This document shows positions 45,392 through 53,840 of a stretch of DNA of 64,000 nt, piece by piece. The notes beneath the pieces were generated by a model, which saw nothing but the letters and a program-made list of their open reading frames with translations, was not told where the DNA came from and searched no databases. A program made the position numbers and the translations under genes. The first letter of the stretch is position 1. Each line of letters begins with the position of its first letter. The stretch comes from Moorena bouillonii PNG (lineage in GTDB: Bacteria > Cyanobacteriota > Cyanobacteriia > Cyanobacteriales > Coleofasciculaceae): NCBI RefSeq assembly GCF_001942495.1, contig NZ_MKZS01000001.1, positions 7,114,437 to 7,178,436 on the forward strand. The letters run 5' to 3'.

Positions 45392-48300
45392 TTACACAAC
45401 AACAAAATCCTCAGCCGTAATCAGATTGACGTCCACACCAGTCAAGAAAGCTAACGGTTGATTATTTTGAGTTGTGATCCAAGTGTCACCATTTTGCTCA
45501 AAGATAGAAAGTGACCCAAAGGTTAGACCTCCCTCTAATTGCAACAAATCTAGACCATCTTCAAAGTCAACAATAGTGTTCTTGCCTGCTGTGGACAAGA
45601 CAAAGGTATCTTTTCCAGCGCCACCAGTCAGGATGTTATCTCCTTGACCACCATTGAGTAGGTCCTCACCGCTACCGCCGAAGAGTTTATCTTGACCTTG
45701 ACCGCCTAAGAGGGTGTCATTACCCTCGTCTCCAAACAATTGATCATCACCATCGCCACCGTCAAGGAGGTCGTCACCAGCCAGTCCTTGGAGGGTATCT
45801 TGACTGTTAAGACCCTTGAGGGTGTCGTTCCGTGAAGTACCAGTGAGTTTATCATTGTTTGGGGTGCCAATTTCCGTGATACCCACAAGAAGTATAGAAC
45901 TCGCATCTGAGAGAGTCCATGCCCCACGCCCCAGAGTGCCAGCTACCAGTAGGTCATCGCTGGGATCGTAGTCAAGATCCCAAACAGGAACATTAGGTAA
46001 ATCGGTTCCTAGTTTTAACCAATCGGTGAAATTACTGCTGCTAGTTGCTGAAAAGATGCCTATATTGCTGCCCACTACAATCCCATCTACCGTAGGACCG
46101 GAAATAAACTCAATTGATCGCAAATTCAAATCCGCCGCTTCTAAATTTAAGCTGGTGGCGAATGTTTGCAGGTTGCCCGTGATATCCATCCAGTTATTTG
46201 CATCGGTGGTTTGAAATACTTGGTCATCATCAATGGCAAAGGCAGTCATCCAGTCGTCGCTATCGAGTACGATGTCTCGAACTGTTTCACCGAAATAGTT
46301 GGTGTTCGCTAATATCCCGCCTGATGTGGTGCGGGCAAATATGCTAGATTTAGATCCGACATAAAGTACGTCTGGATTATCTTGCCCATTCCGACGACCA
46401 CCATAGACAATTGGATCGCCATCACTGCTGTTAACTCCCACACTACCGCCGCCAGCCGTGTTCACAATACTGACGTTATCACCCTGGTCAAACGATTCGT
46501 AGACGCGAGTGCGTCCACCAATAGCAATACGGTTGGGATCAACTTCATTGACTACTACTGGTGTGAGAAATTGTGTATCTTCTTGAATGAAACCATTGCG
46601 ATTAGGAAAAGTCTCGCTGATTAGGTTGTTATTTGCATCATAGACCCGACGTCTGAAAAAAAACAGACTTTGATTGCTTGAGTATCGCACCGATTGCTGA
46701 TCGTTATTAGGATCAATCGAAACTGCGACATCGCCGCCATCAGCCTTAGACACGCTGTCCCAGACCACTGAATCAGGGTTATTTTGTTGTGTTGTGCCTG
46801 TATCCTGGTTTCCGCTGATGATAATGTTGGAAACGGTATCGTAAGCAATATCGTGGATCTCAGTAACTTGCAAATTGCCATTGAGGGAAAACCAATCCCC
46901 AGTGTTGTCTTGTGGATTGGTGCGGCGGTAGATTCCTCCATCATCCACTTCAATGATGTCGCCATTGGCATCGAAGGTCATTTCGCGGGAATCGGCATGG
47001 GGCGCGCTACTACTTTTCGTTCCGCCATTGGGAATGGCTGTAATAAGGTTGCTGTGGGTCAAATGTTCCCACTGAGGGGAAGGAGACTCATTGGTTGGAT
47101 CAACTGTCGTATCACCACGGAACAGTCGCCCAGAAGCAGTTCGTGCCCCTACAAAGGTTGGGAAAGTTGTGTTCTGCCCTCGAGGTGCTCCTTGCCGATC
47201 ACCACCGATATAGACAACATTCTGATTGTCAGGATCGGCAAGAATCGAGAAATGTAGAAATCCTTGACCTCCTGGTTTTTGTGTGGGGTTGAGACCCACA
47301 TTTGTCGGGTTTCCTCCAACTAGTTCTGGGGTCCGTGGCAAGTCCATTTGAGTCCAAGTTGGGTTGGGTGCCGTTGGATTGTCTGTAAATCCGATATAAG
47401 AGGGTTGCCCATTGGTGAGAACAGCAGTGTATAGGCGACCATTGCTTGCGACCGCCATCTCTGTGTTATTATTACCTACCCCAGTGATGACCCGATCTAG
47501 ATTTGCATCCTGATCAGACAGGTTAATCCAATTAGCTCCACCATCATCTGAGCGAAAAATACCGTTGCCCTGAACCGATACGTAGAAACGCTGGTTGTTA
47601 GTTGGGTCACCCACTAGATCAAAGGCAGCTCCGGCATCAAGTCCATTGGTGCCTGATCTGAATTCCCAGCTTGCACCATTGTCAGTGCTGCGGTAAACAC
47701 CCCCTTGAGTACCACCAAACAAATTATTAGCACTGACTAAGAGGGTGTTCCCGCGAGAGGCCACACCTGAAATATTTCGTCCTGACAGCAGAGTTTCATC
47801 GGCTTCATCAACCATACCGTCACGATCGTTATCCAGGTTATCAGCCGTTCCTAGTTGAATCCAGGTATTTCCTCCGTCAGTGGTCTTTAACAAACCAGTT
47901 AAAGGCCCCCCACGTCCGAAAGAACTGAAACGACCTATGCCAGCAATAATGGTTTGATTGGTTGGATCACTCGGATCAAATTCCATTGCGCCAATGGAAT
48001 TCCCTGGCAAGTCATCCGTCAGCAGTGTCCAGTTAGGGCTGCTGTCCGTTGCATTCGTTGTTTTCCAAATCCCGCCATTTACGGCTCCGATATAAAGGAT
48101 ATTGGCATCATCAGGGTGAGCAAGCACCGTATGAATTGCCCCAGCCACCTCATTATTAGGCTGAACATTCTCAACTTGCCCATTCTCTGCCGGACTCGGT
48201 CCCTGGGCGATCCACTGTCCTTTAGCTAAAACTGAGCCATAAGCTGCTCGTGCTGCTGCCTGAAATGCCAACGGGACTTCAACATTACTGGTGGTTATTT

Positions 48301-48802
48301 CTAGTTCCCAGTCTCCTCCCAGTGCCCCAGAACCAGTGGGCTTTGTAGAAGCAGCAATTTCCGCCCCAGTTAGGTAGTGTAGCTTTTCCACAAACTCAAT
48401 ACCCGCATCCCCAGCAGCAACATTGCAACCGTAGAGAAGGATAGGAATAGAAGTGAACTTGCCTTCCTGAGTAAGAGAAGTTGAAGCAATCCAGGTCTTT
48501 AGTTGTCCACCATAGTGATTTAGAGTATCTAGACTAAGTTGGCTATTTCCTAAATACAAACACCCTGGTGAACCATGAGAAACGATGTGAATAGCAGTAA
48601 TATCAGTGCGTCGTTGCAGAGCCTTGGTAATTTCTTCAACGCCATCCTGTGTAGAGTCCAGGACAATCACCTCAGCTTCCGGTACCGTACCATTAACTAA
48701 ACTCTGATAATCATCAACCCCTGAGTCAATAAAGACAATAGTGCTAGAGGTTTTGGAGTGACTTCCCAAAGCTTTGTGTACCTCAGTCTCCCCAAAGTTC
48801 AA
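45392..48802 (-). CDS. DUF4347-BNR-RTX secreted protein, 5' end removed by IS630
   Basis: 1136 residues remain in frame. N-terminal DUF4347 (about 20-180): IHIVSHGSPGCLYLG with H76 and LLYGCNVAAG with C126, a His/Cys pair that recalls clan CD caspase-like folds (inference). The middle (about 195-930) has many BNR/sortilin-type Asp-box-like repeats (NIIISGN, YRSTDNGASWEF, KTTDGGNTWIQL), a large beta-propeller. The C terminus carries RTX calcium-binding nonapeptides (GGDGDDQLFGDEGNDTLLGG) typical of type I secretion. The first codons were split off by the IS at 48810-49988. The remaining frame could only start at TTG 48802, so full product formation is doubtful. Confidence 0.85.
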   Translation of the reverse strand: MNFGETEVHKALGSHSKTSSTIVFIDSGVDDYQSLVNGTVPEAEVIVLDSTQDGVEEITKALQRRTDITAIHIVSHGSPGCLYLGNSQLSLDTLNHYGGQLKTWIASTSLTQEGKFTSIPILLYGCNVAAGDAGIEFVEKLHYLTGAEIAASTKPTGSGALGGDWELEITTSNVEVPLAFQAAARAAYGSVLAKGQWIAQGPSPAENGQVENVQPNNEVAGAIHTVLAHPDDANILYIGAVNGGIWKTTNATDSSPNWTLLTDDLPGNSIGAMEFDPSDPTNQTIIAGIGRFSSFGRGGPLTGLLKTTDGGNTWIQLGTADNLDNDRDGMVDEADETLLSGRNISGVASRGNTLLVSANNLFGGTQGGVYRSTDNGASWEFRSGTNGLDAGAAFDLVGDPTNNQRFYVSVQGNGIFRSDDGGANWINLSDQDANLDRVITGVGNNNTEMAVASNGRLYTAVLTNGQPSYIGFTDNPTAPNPTWTQMDLPRTPELVGGNPTNVGLNPTQKPGGQGFLHFSILADPDNQNVVYIGGDRQGAPRGQNTTFPTFVGARTASGRLFRGDTTVDPTNESPSPQWEHLTHSNLITAIPNGGTKSSSAPHADSREMTFDANGDIIEVDDGGIYRRTNPQDNTGDWFSLNGNLQVTEIHDIAYDTVSNIIISGNQDTGTTQQNNPDSVVWDSVSKADGGDVAVSIDPNNDQQSVRYSSNQSLFFFRRRVYDANNNLISETFPNRNGFIQEDTQFLTPVVVNEVDPNRIAIGGRTRVYESFDQGDNVSIVNTAGGGSVGVNSSDGDPIVYGGRRNGQDNPDVLYVGSKSSIFARTTSGGILANTNYFGETVRDIVLDSDDWMTAFAIDDDQVFQTTDANNWMDITGNLQTFATSLNLEAADLNLRSIEFISGPTVDGIVVGSNIGIFSATSSSNFTDWLKLGTDLPNVPVWDLDYDPSDDLLVAGTLGRGAWTLSDASSILLVGITEIGTPNNDKLTGTSRNDTLKGLNSQDTLQGLAGDDLLDGGDGDDQLFGDEGNDTLLGGQGQDKLFGGSGEDLLNGGQGDNILTGGAGKDTFVLSTAGKNTIVDFEDGLDLLQLEGGLTFGSLSIFEQNGDTWITTQNNQPLAFLTGVDVNLITAEDFVVV

Positions 48803-48822
48803 CGACTTAAGCTGTTATGCAT

Positions 48823-49275
48823 TTAAGCTGTGATAACAGCATTACCTTTATTTTTTATTTTTCGATCCCATTTAATAACTAGTTCTCCTTCATTTAAAAG
48901 ATGATTTAGCAAAATTTCTAACTCTTCGATGGATTCAAAAAGACGATTAGCAATATATTCTTTAGCTGAATGCCAAACTAATTCAATTAAGTTATAGTCT
49001 GGGCTATATTTTGGCAAATACTCTAAATGTAGATTAGGCATTTCGGTTTCTATTTTCTCGATATACTCGGCTTTATTATGAAAACTAGCATTATCCAAAA
49101 TAATTACTATTTTTGGTCCCTTTTTCACAAAGTCTTCTTTTTTATTACCTGCTTTTACCCATTCATTAATTAGCTCTTCATAAAAAAGCTTTAAGACTTC
49201 ATAAAAACTTTGACTATTACTTTTTTTGAGAAAATCTACAAATCTTTTCTTATCTGAATATCGTAAAGCGCCCAT
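48823..49275 (-). CDS. IS630 transposase orfB (DDE catalytic part)
   Basis: From the internal ATG this frame gives 150 aa, but the frame is open upstream to about 49521 without a stop. Read from the A9 tract it begins VYVWSKYSLESKRDSEKR and continues VWFWDESGFSLRV, the first DDE aspartate. The second and third residues are in IILDNASFH and YSPDYNLIELVW. The whole catalytic domain is therefore intact, joined to orfA by a frameshift. C terminus ends in KNKGNAVITA. Likely made as a fusion protein with orfA. Confidence 0.85.
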   Translation of the reverse strand: MGALRYSDKKRFVDFLKKSNSQSFYEVLKLFYEELINEWVKAGNKKEDFVKKGPKIVIILDNASFHNKAEYIEKIETEMPNLHLEYLPKYSPDYNLIELVWHSAKEYIANRLFESIEELEILLNHLLNEGELVIKWDRKIKNKGNAVITA

Positions 49276-49489
49276 TACATTTACCCTGCCTTTTCTTCTG
49301 TCTCCTCTGACTTTTTTCCTCGTCCCCTTTTTACACCAGTTTTTCCTCCTTATTACTCTTAAACTGAAACCACTCTCGTCCCAAAACCATACCTGTAAAA
49401 GTTCTGGGGTTTCTTTTTCTATTTTTAAATATTCGGATAACTTTTCTTTAAATGCTTTCCTTTTTTCAGAATCTCTCTTCGATTCTAAG

Positions 49490-49930
49490 CTATATTTTGA
49501 CCAGACGTATACTTTTTTTTTCTAATATTATTCGCACTTGTGAGCCACTTAATTTAATTCCTGTTACTTTTTCTAAATAGGTGGCTAATCTTTGGGCTGA
49601 CCATCGCCCAAATTCATATCCTAATTCTTGTGGTTCTTTTTCGACCGTCTCTACTAAAATTTCTATGTACTTATCTGTAGCTTTTTGATGATTACCTTTC
49701 ATTCTTTGATCTTTAAGAGTTTCTAAGTTATCTGGGTCTCCGTGGACACACCAGTAACAAACTTTATTTTTTGAGCAGCCAATAAAATTAGCAATTTCTT
49801 GCTGTGTTTTGCCATCATTCAATAATAGCAAGATCAGAAGTCTCTCTCTAATATCTCCATTTTCTTCTATTTTTAGAGCTTTTTGAATTTTTTGTTTTTG
49901 CTCTGATGTGAGATAATTTTTAGCTGGCAT
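49490..49930 (-). CDS. IS630 transposase orfA (helix-turn-helix part)
   Basis: 146 aa. Helix-turn-helix DNA-binding region TQQEIANFIGCSKNKVCYW near residues 38-56, with the winged-helix continuation RWSAQRLATYLEKVTGIKLSGSQVRIILEKK. It ends 10 codons past a run of nine A residues (49513-49521) where orfB's open frame begins. Ribosomal +1 slippage or loss of one A during transcription would join the two. The ATG at 49930 lies 58 bp inside the right end. Confidence 0.85.
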   Translation of the reverse strand: MPAKNYLTSEQKQKIQKALKIEENGDIRERLLILLLLNDGKTQQEIANFIGCSKNKVCYWCVHGDPDNLETLKDQRMKGNHQKATDKYIEILVETVEKEPQELGYEFGRWSAQRLATYLEKVTGIKLSGSQVRIILEKKSIRLVKI

Positions 49931-49988
49931 CTTTTTTTTAGTGAATGACTGTTAACTCTATTATACCCAATTTAAATGCGCAACAGCT

Positions 49989-50028
49989 TATCGAGATCGT
50001 TAAAACTTGCATATTTGATATCAAACAT
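49989..50028 (-). pseudogene. Detached 5' end of the DUF4347 gene
   Basis: ATG at 50028 encodes MFDIKYASFNDLDK and then meets the IS. An AAAGGGG ribosome site lies about 10 nt upstream. Joined across the IS (minus one TA), the frame runs MFDIKYASFNDLDKS followed by LNFGETEVHKALG, so this is the genuine start of the gene. Confidence 0.9.
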
Positions 50029-50566
50029 GCTAAAATGCCCCTTTATGATGTGTTGGTTTGTAACAGTAGCCACTGGTGAAATGGCTACTAGTCTCAGCAG
50101 TCCTCTAAAATCCCGTTGATTACTGTTAGCATCCTGCACATTCTTATTAGTAGGTGGCTGCCATCCACCTACTAATAGTGACAATTTGCCAACAGAACCA
50201 AGCATTCGATAATCAGGGTTTGAGTAATTACAATCTCAACCCAAATTACCAATCAGATATTTAGGATAATATTTGCGACATAAACTATCCTAACTACACA
50301 TCCGGCAACTATAGGCGAAGCTTTGATGAAGTATCACTCAAGTTTTATTAAATTTAAGTTAAGCAAAGCTTTCACATTTAATCAGATGATATAGATTTTT
50401 TATTTGAGTTGTAAACATACTCCCAAAGGGCAAGAGGCACAAGGCAAGAGGTAAGAGGCAAGAGGGGCAATAGATACGGATTTTTATTGCACAATAAAAA
50501 AATACCTCCTAGGTTTACATCTCATTTATATAGCAATTATCATAGCTATGAGGTACACAATTTCTG
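50029..50566. other. Former upstream region of the DUF4347 gene
   Basis: Holds the ribosome site and presumably the promoter of the interrupted gene. Also contains a direct AGTAGGTGGCTGCCATCCACCTACTAAT inverted repeat (GTAGGTGG at about 50150 and CCACCTAC at about 50166) and GGCAAGA heptamers (about 50435-50470). No other gene. Confidence 0.45.
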
Positions 50567-50609
50567 AGGTGCGACCCGTGGCGAATTTAATTCGCCACGG
50601 GTCGCACCT
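50567..50609. repeat. Perfect 43-bp palindrome
   Basis: The arm AGGTGCGACCCGTGGCGAATT (21 bp) is followed by one T and then its exact reverse complement. TGA flanks it on both sides. It directly terminates the homology of the transposase remnant at 50610. Confidence 0.95.
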
Positions 50610-51164
50610 GAATGTAGGTATTGGCTTTTTGACGCAAAGCAAAATCTACATGCTTTGATTGGAGCCATTTAGCTAGTTCAACACGCTAGATATTCTCTAT
50701 ATCCGATAACCACAAAATCGTCACCTTTTAACATTTCAATTACCGGAAGCAGTAAAGCTTGTTGTTCTGACAGGTTACTGCACCCACGTTTATCTAAAAA
50801 AGTCCAATAAATCGGCCAAGCTCGTTTCGAGCAAATTACGCTGACCATAAATAAGTTGTATTGCTTCCATTGAGTTCTATCAAGAGCAATAAATAGACGT
50901 TTAGATTGAGGGCAATGAGTCTGAATTAGATGTTTAATAATTGGAAACCATAGTAAAGTTACACTCAGTTGAGGGAGTTTGAGGAATCTTTGTAAGTAAC
51001 GGCGACGACTCTCAAATAATATCGGTTGAGGAAACAAAGCTGCTAAGGGTTCAATCCTGACTTGCGTGGTGATTTTGTAACAGCCCTACCAATAACTCAA
51101 CAGTTATAAATTGAGTTGAGTTTAATCGGCTTTGAAGATGAGTCTGGTAAAATTGAGGTAGCAT
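50610..51164 (-). pseudogene. IS4-like transposase remnant with frameshifts
   Basis: Reads from ATG 51164 (MLPQFYQTHLQSRLNSTQF) and shifts frame near 51070 to QVRIEPLAALFPQPILF. It continues to LFIALDRTQWKQYNLFMVSVI, the first DDE-type aspartate region, and VVIGYREY, where D has been replaced by Y in the usual GDREF motif. It shifts again near 50680 to VELAKWLQSKHVDFALRQKA and ends at the palindrome. Two frameshifts and truncation make it non-functional. Confidence 0.75.
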
Positions 51165-51240
51165 TTTCAATCTTATTGGTCTTGTTGACAATTGAGACCA
51201 TTATTTTTTGACCACAAGTCGCTATAATTGCCAATTCATA

Positions 51241-51342
51241 AGGCTTCTGGCTTGGTTGTCACCCCGTCATAAACGAATTCGCTATCCTGTGGTCAAAAAA
51301 GGAAAAACGGTTGCTAAAAAAGGTAAAAATAAGAAGACGTAA
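51241..51342 (+). pseudogene. Possible C-terminal tail of another transposase
   Basis: An open stretch reading RLLAWLSPRHKRIRYPVVKK and GKTVAKKGKNKKT before TAA 51340. The strongly basic tail resembles the end of some cyanobacterial transposases. TTTTTTGACCACA (51204-51216) and TGTGGTCAAAAAA (51288-51300) form a perfect 13-bp inverted repeat across it. No longer frame extends upstream. Assignment is weak. Confidence 0.3.
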
Positions 51343-51628
51343 CTAAAATTTTGAAGACATTTGTTAACATATTAGCTTCAAAATAACACTGGGTTATTTT
51401 ATCATATTATAAACTCAAGTTAATCTAAATAATTATGAATAGTTGTATAAAATTTAAAAAATAAATAACCATTATAGGGACGTTTAATTATGTCTATATT
51501 TATCAATAAATAGCATCAATTTAAGCATGGTTATACCTAGATAAAGGAGGCTAAATAATTCCTTTGTTAGCCTCCCGTTTTGGGTCATCGTCAACTACCA
51601 ATTACGAATTGCAAATTACCGATTACCA

Positions 51629-52801
51629 TTATTCCAAATTCAAAGTAGACCAAGTTATAGAACCTACAATCCCATCAGCATATAATCCTTTAGCTTTCTG
51701 ATAAGCAATCACAGCAGATTTTGTCTGAGAGCCAAAATCCCCATCCGTTGAACCAGAATAAAATCCTTGGGTTTGGAGCAGCTGCTGTAGTTCCTCTACT
51801 TCTGATCCAACTGCTCCTTTAATTAAAGGAAGATAGGCCGATGAGGGTTGAACGTTACGCCATCTTTCTGAAAACTCTTCCAAGACTTCTTTTGGTAGTT
51901 GTTTTTCTAGCCACTCAATCGCTTGTTTTTGGTGAGGTAAGCCACGATAATACTTGTAGGTGTTAAGGAGCAGCACAGGCTCCCGCTTCTTGTTACCTGG
52001 TTCCGAAGGAGATTCCTCTGATGGTTTAGAAGAACTTTTCAGTGCTTCCCAGGTCTTTGAACCCACTAATCCATTGGCATCTAGTCCTTCAAACTTCTGA
52101 AAGGAAATCACTGCTTTGGTAGTAGCAGGACCAAAAATGCCATCAACTGGACCGGGACTAAACCCTTGAGTTTGGAGGGATTGCTGTAGCTCTTTGACTT
52201 TCAGACCAGTGTCTCCTTCTCTGAGATAGTCTTCAACTGATGAGTCAAGGCGCTGACGAACTTCTCGGCGCAACCGAGGCAATTGACTGTATAACCAGTC
52301 TCCAGGGCATTGGGTTGGTGAAAAGTCTCGATGCCCTTTAATATTGTCTGGGCTAATCTTGGTAGTATTGCAAATCGAAACACATAAATCTACCAAACTT
52401 TTCCATTGTTTGGCATTCATCCGGTAGCTGATAAAGGTGCCTTCATTTTCAATTCCAGGTGACTGGTTACCTAGAGTACTACCAGCATGAGCAGAGCTGA
52501 CAGAACGTCCTTTTTTAATCGCTGATAAGGAACCCTGTCTACCTTCGAGTAAATGTCCACCCGTGGTATTCAAAAAGTTGTGACCTGAGTCATCCCAGCC
52601 AAACCCATCCATGTGGGATTTTTGAATACTCCTAGCCAAACTTCTGGAGCCCCATAAGGTTCCTTTGGATAGATCATTCGGGGCATTGGGAGTAGCAGTA
52701 TGGTGAATAATAATATATCTTGGTCGAGTGGTATCTGGCCATTTTTTTGGGGGTTTAGCTCCCCATTCTTTTGCTGAAATGACACTAGCAGTGAAAGACA
52801 T
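51629..52801 (-). CDS. N-acetylmuramoyl-L-alanine amidase with two peptidoglycan-binding domains
   Basis: Cell-wall hydrolase of the Amidase_2/PGRP type, cleaving the bond between N-acetylmuramic acid and L-alanine. The zinc site is suggested by IIIHHTATPN (about 30-39), SAHAGSTLGN and GHRDFSPTQCPGD. Two PG_binding_1 domains follow, at about 196-255 (ELQQSLQTQGFSPGPVDGIFG) and 331-388 (ELQQLLQTQGFYSGSTDGDFG), separated by a Ser/Pro/Glu-rich linker. 390 aa. No clear signal peptide is seen, so export would need another route or the protein acts after lysis. Single gene. Confidence 0.9.
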   Translation of the reverse strand: MSFTASVISAKEWGAKPPKKWPDTTRPRYIIIHHTATPNAPNDLSKGTLWGSRSLARSIQKSHMDGFGWDDSGHNFLNTTGGHLLEGRQGSLSAIKKGRSVSSAHAGSTLGNQSPGIENEGTFISYRMNAKQWKSLVDLCVSICNTTKISPDNIKGHRDFSPTQCPGDWLYSQLPRLRREVRQRLDSSVEDYLREGDTGLKVKELQQSLQTQGFSPGPVDGIFGPATTKAVISFQKFEGLDANGLVGSKTWEALKSSSKPSEESPSEPGNKKREPVLLLNTYKYYRGLPHQKQAIEWLEKQLPKEVLEEFSERWRNVQPSSAYLPLIKGAVGSEVEELQQLLQTQGFYSGSTDGDFGSQTKSAVIAYQKAKGLYADGIVGSITWSTLNLE

Positions 52802-53200
52802 ATTGACTTGCGGTCTCCAGTTATAGTAATTTACTAGTGGTATCCTTGGAATAGGATGCGATCAGGTAACCAAACTATGGATTTGGCTGAGGTGGATTGG
52901 CAACTATTCCTGACTGGATTCTAGCCTTGAATTGCAATTATCCTCTATAGGAGTGCTCAATTGGGTGAAGTACTTTCGTCCTGGGTTTTAGGGAGTAGGG
53001 AGTAAAGAGTAGGGAGTGGCGTCTTTGAAAATTGAATCTACCTCATCAGTATGATCAACGCTATATACTATTTAGGTAAGTAGCAACAAACGTGACAAGC
53101 AACCAGGCTTTTGAAGGTTACAGTTTACGGTCAACGATCAATAAACACCATTTGCACTTCAATGGTGTTAAGCTAGTCAAGTTAGAAATAAGATTAAATT

Positions 53201-53243
53201 AAGTAAGTCAACTACAAGTAAGTCAACTACAAGTAAGTCAACC
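53201..53243. repeat. 15-bp tandem repeat at the start of the DUF427 gene
   Basis: Three copies of AAGTAAGTCAACTAC (the last ending CCATG) occupy the position where a ribosome site should be, immediately before the start codon at 53244. Confidence 0.85.
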
Positions 53244-53528
53244 ATGCCAAAAGCAATCTGGAACGAAGCGTTACTAGCCGAGAGCGACGAATGTGTCGTG
53301 GTGGAAGGCAATCAATACTTTCCTCCCGACTCCATCAGCAAGCAGTATTTCAAGGAAAGTAGTACCCACACAACCTGTTATTGGAAAGGTCAAGCTAGCT
53401 ACTATACCATAGTTGTGGATGGTAAGGAAAATAAGGATGCAGCCTGGTATTACCCGAGCACCAAGGAGAAGGCGAAACCCATTGAAGGGTATATTGCTTT
53501 CCGGGGCGGGGTGAGAGTTGAGCTGTAG
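53244..53528 (+). CDS. DUF427 domain-containing protein
   Basis: 94 aa, a full DUF427 protein: MPKAIWNEALLAESDECVVVEGNQYFPPD, then HTTCYWKGQASYYTI and KDAAWYYPSTKEKAKPIEGYIAFRGGVRVE. The conserved CxWKGxAxYY and AW-YY-P residues are present. The family has a small beta fold; its biochemical role is not settled. The start codon follows a 15-bp tandem repeat with no Shine-Dalgarno. Confidence 0.92.
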   Translation: MPKAIWNEALLAESDECVVVEGNQYFPPDSISKQYFKESSTHTTCYWKGQASYYTIVVDGKENKDAAWYYPSTKEKAKPIEGYIAFRGGVRVEL

Positions 53529-53590
53529 GTGATAAAGGGACTTTTTAAGGGGGATTTGGGAAAATTTTCCCCAGCAGTTGCCATAAAAGC

Positions 53591-53596
53591 TATAAT
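53591..53596 (+). promoter_or_regulatory. Candidate -10 hexamer of tRNA-Leu
   Basis: TATAAT at 53591-53596, 28 bp before the tRNA 5' end. A second near-consensus TATGAT lies at 53603-53608. No convincing -35 box can be assigned. Confidence 0.4.
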
Positions 53597-53624
53597 ATGT
53601 GCTATGATCTAAATCGCACGGTAC

Positions 53625-53706
53625 GCGGACGTGGCGGAATTGGTAGACGCGCTAGATTTAGGTTCTAGTGTCGCAAGACGTGAAGGTTCAAGTCCTTTCG
53701 TCCGCA
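53625..53706 (+). tRNA. tRNA-Leu(UAG)
   Basis: 82 nt. The acceptor stem GCGGACG (53625) pairs with CGTCCGC (53699-53705), with discriminator A. The anticodon stem-loop CTAGA-TTTAGGT-TCTAG gives anticodon TAG. A long variable arm (GTGTCGCAAGACGT) and T-loop GGTTCAAGTCC are typical of class II leucine tRNA. CCA is not encoded. Confidence 0.97.
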
Positions 53707-53711
53707 TCTAA

Positions 53712-53757
53712 AGGTGCGACCCAAGGGCGATTTACTCGCCCTTGGAGGCGCGCACCT
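53712..53757. repeat. Palindromic element next to tRNA-Leu
   Basis: AGGTGCGACCCAAGGGCGA ... CTCGCCCTTGGAGGCGCGCACCT. The inner arms are changed (CCAAGGGCGA) in a compensated way, which keeps the hairpin. It starts 5 bp after the tRNA 3' end. Confidence 0.85.
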
Positions 53758-53840
53758 AAGCCAATCAGGGTTATAGGTTTACAGAAACCTATAACCCTTA
53801 AGCAATTATTAGGGATTAGCTGTATTAGTGACTATCGTCT

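Larger units (their letters stand above)
48810..49988 (-). mobile_element. IS630-family insertion sequence, 1179 bp
   Basis: Imperfect terminal inverted repeats: AGCTGTTATGCATTTAA at the left (48810) and, read on the other strand from the right end (49988), AGCTGTTGCGCATTTAA. A TA dinucleotide flanks it on both sides (48808-48809 and 49989-49990), the IS630 target duplication. Contains orfA and orfB. Removing the IS with one TA restores the DUF4347 gene in frame. Confidence 0.93.

Noticed and set aside
46026..48229. Plus-strand frames of 60-157 codons opposite the DUF4347 gene
   Set aside because: They are antisense shadows of a long coding frame with clear domains, and have no motifs of their own.
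51204..51300. 13-bp inverted repeat as intact IS ends
   Set aside because: The enclosed 71 bp is too short for an element, and no target duplication is visible; noted only as a structure.
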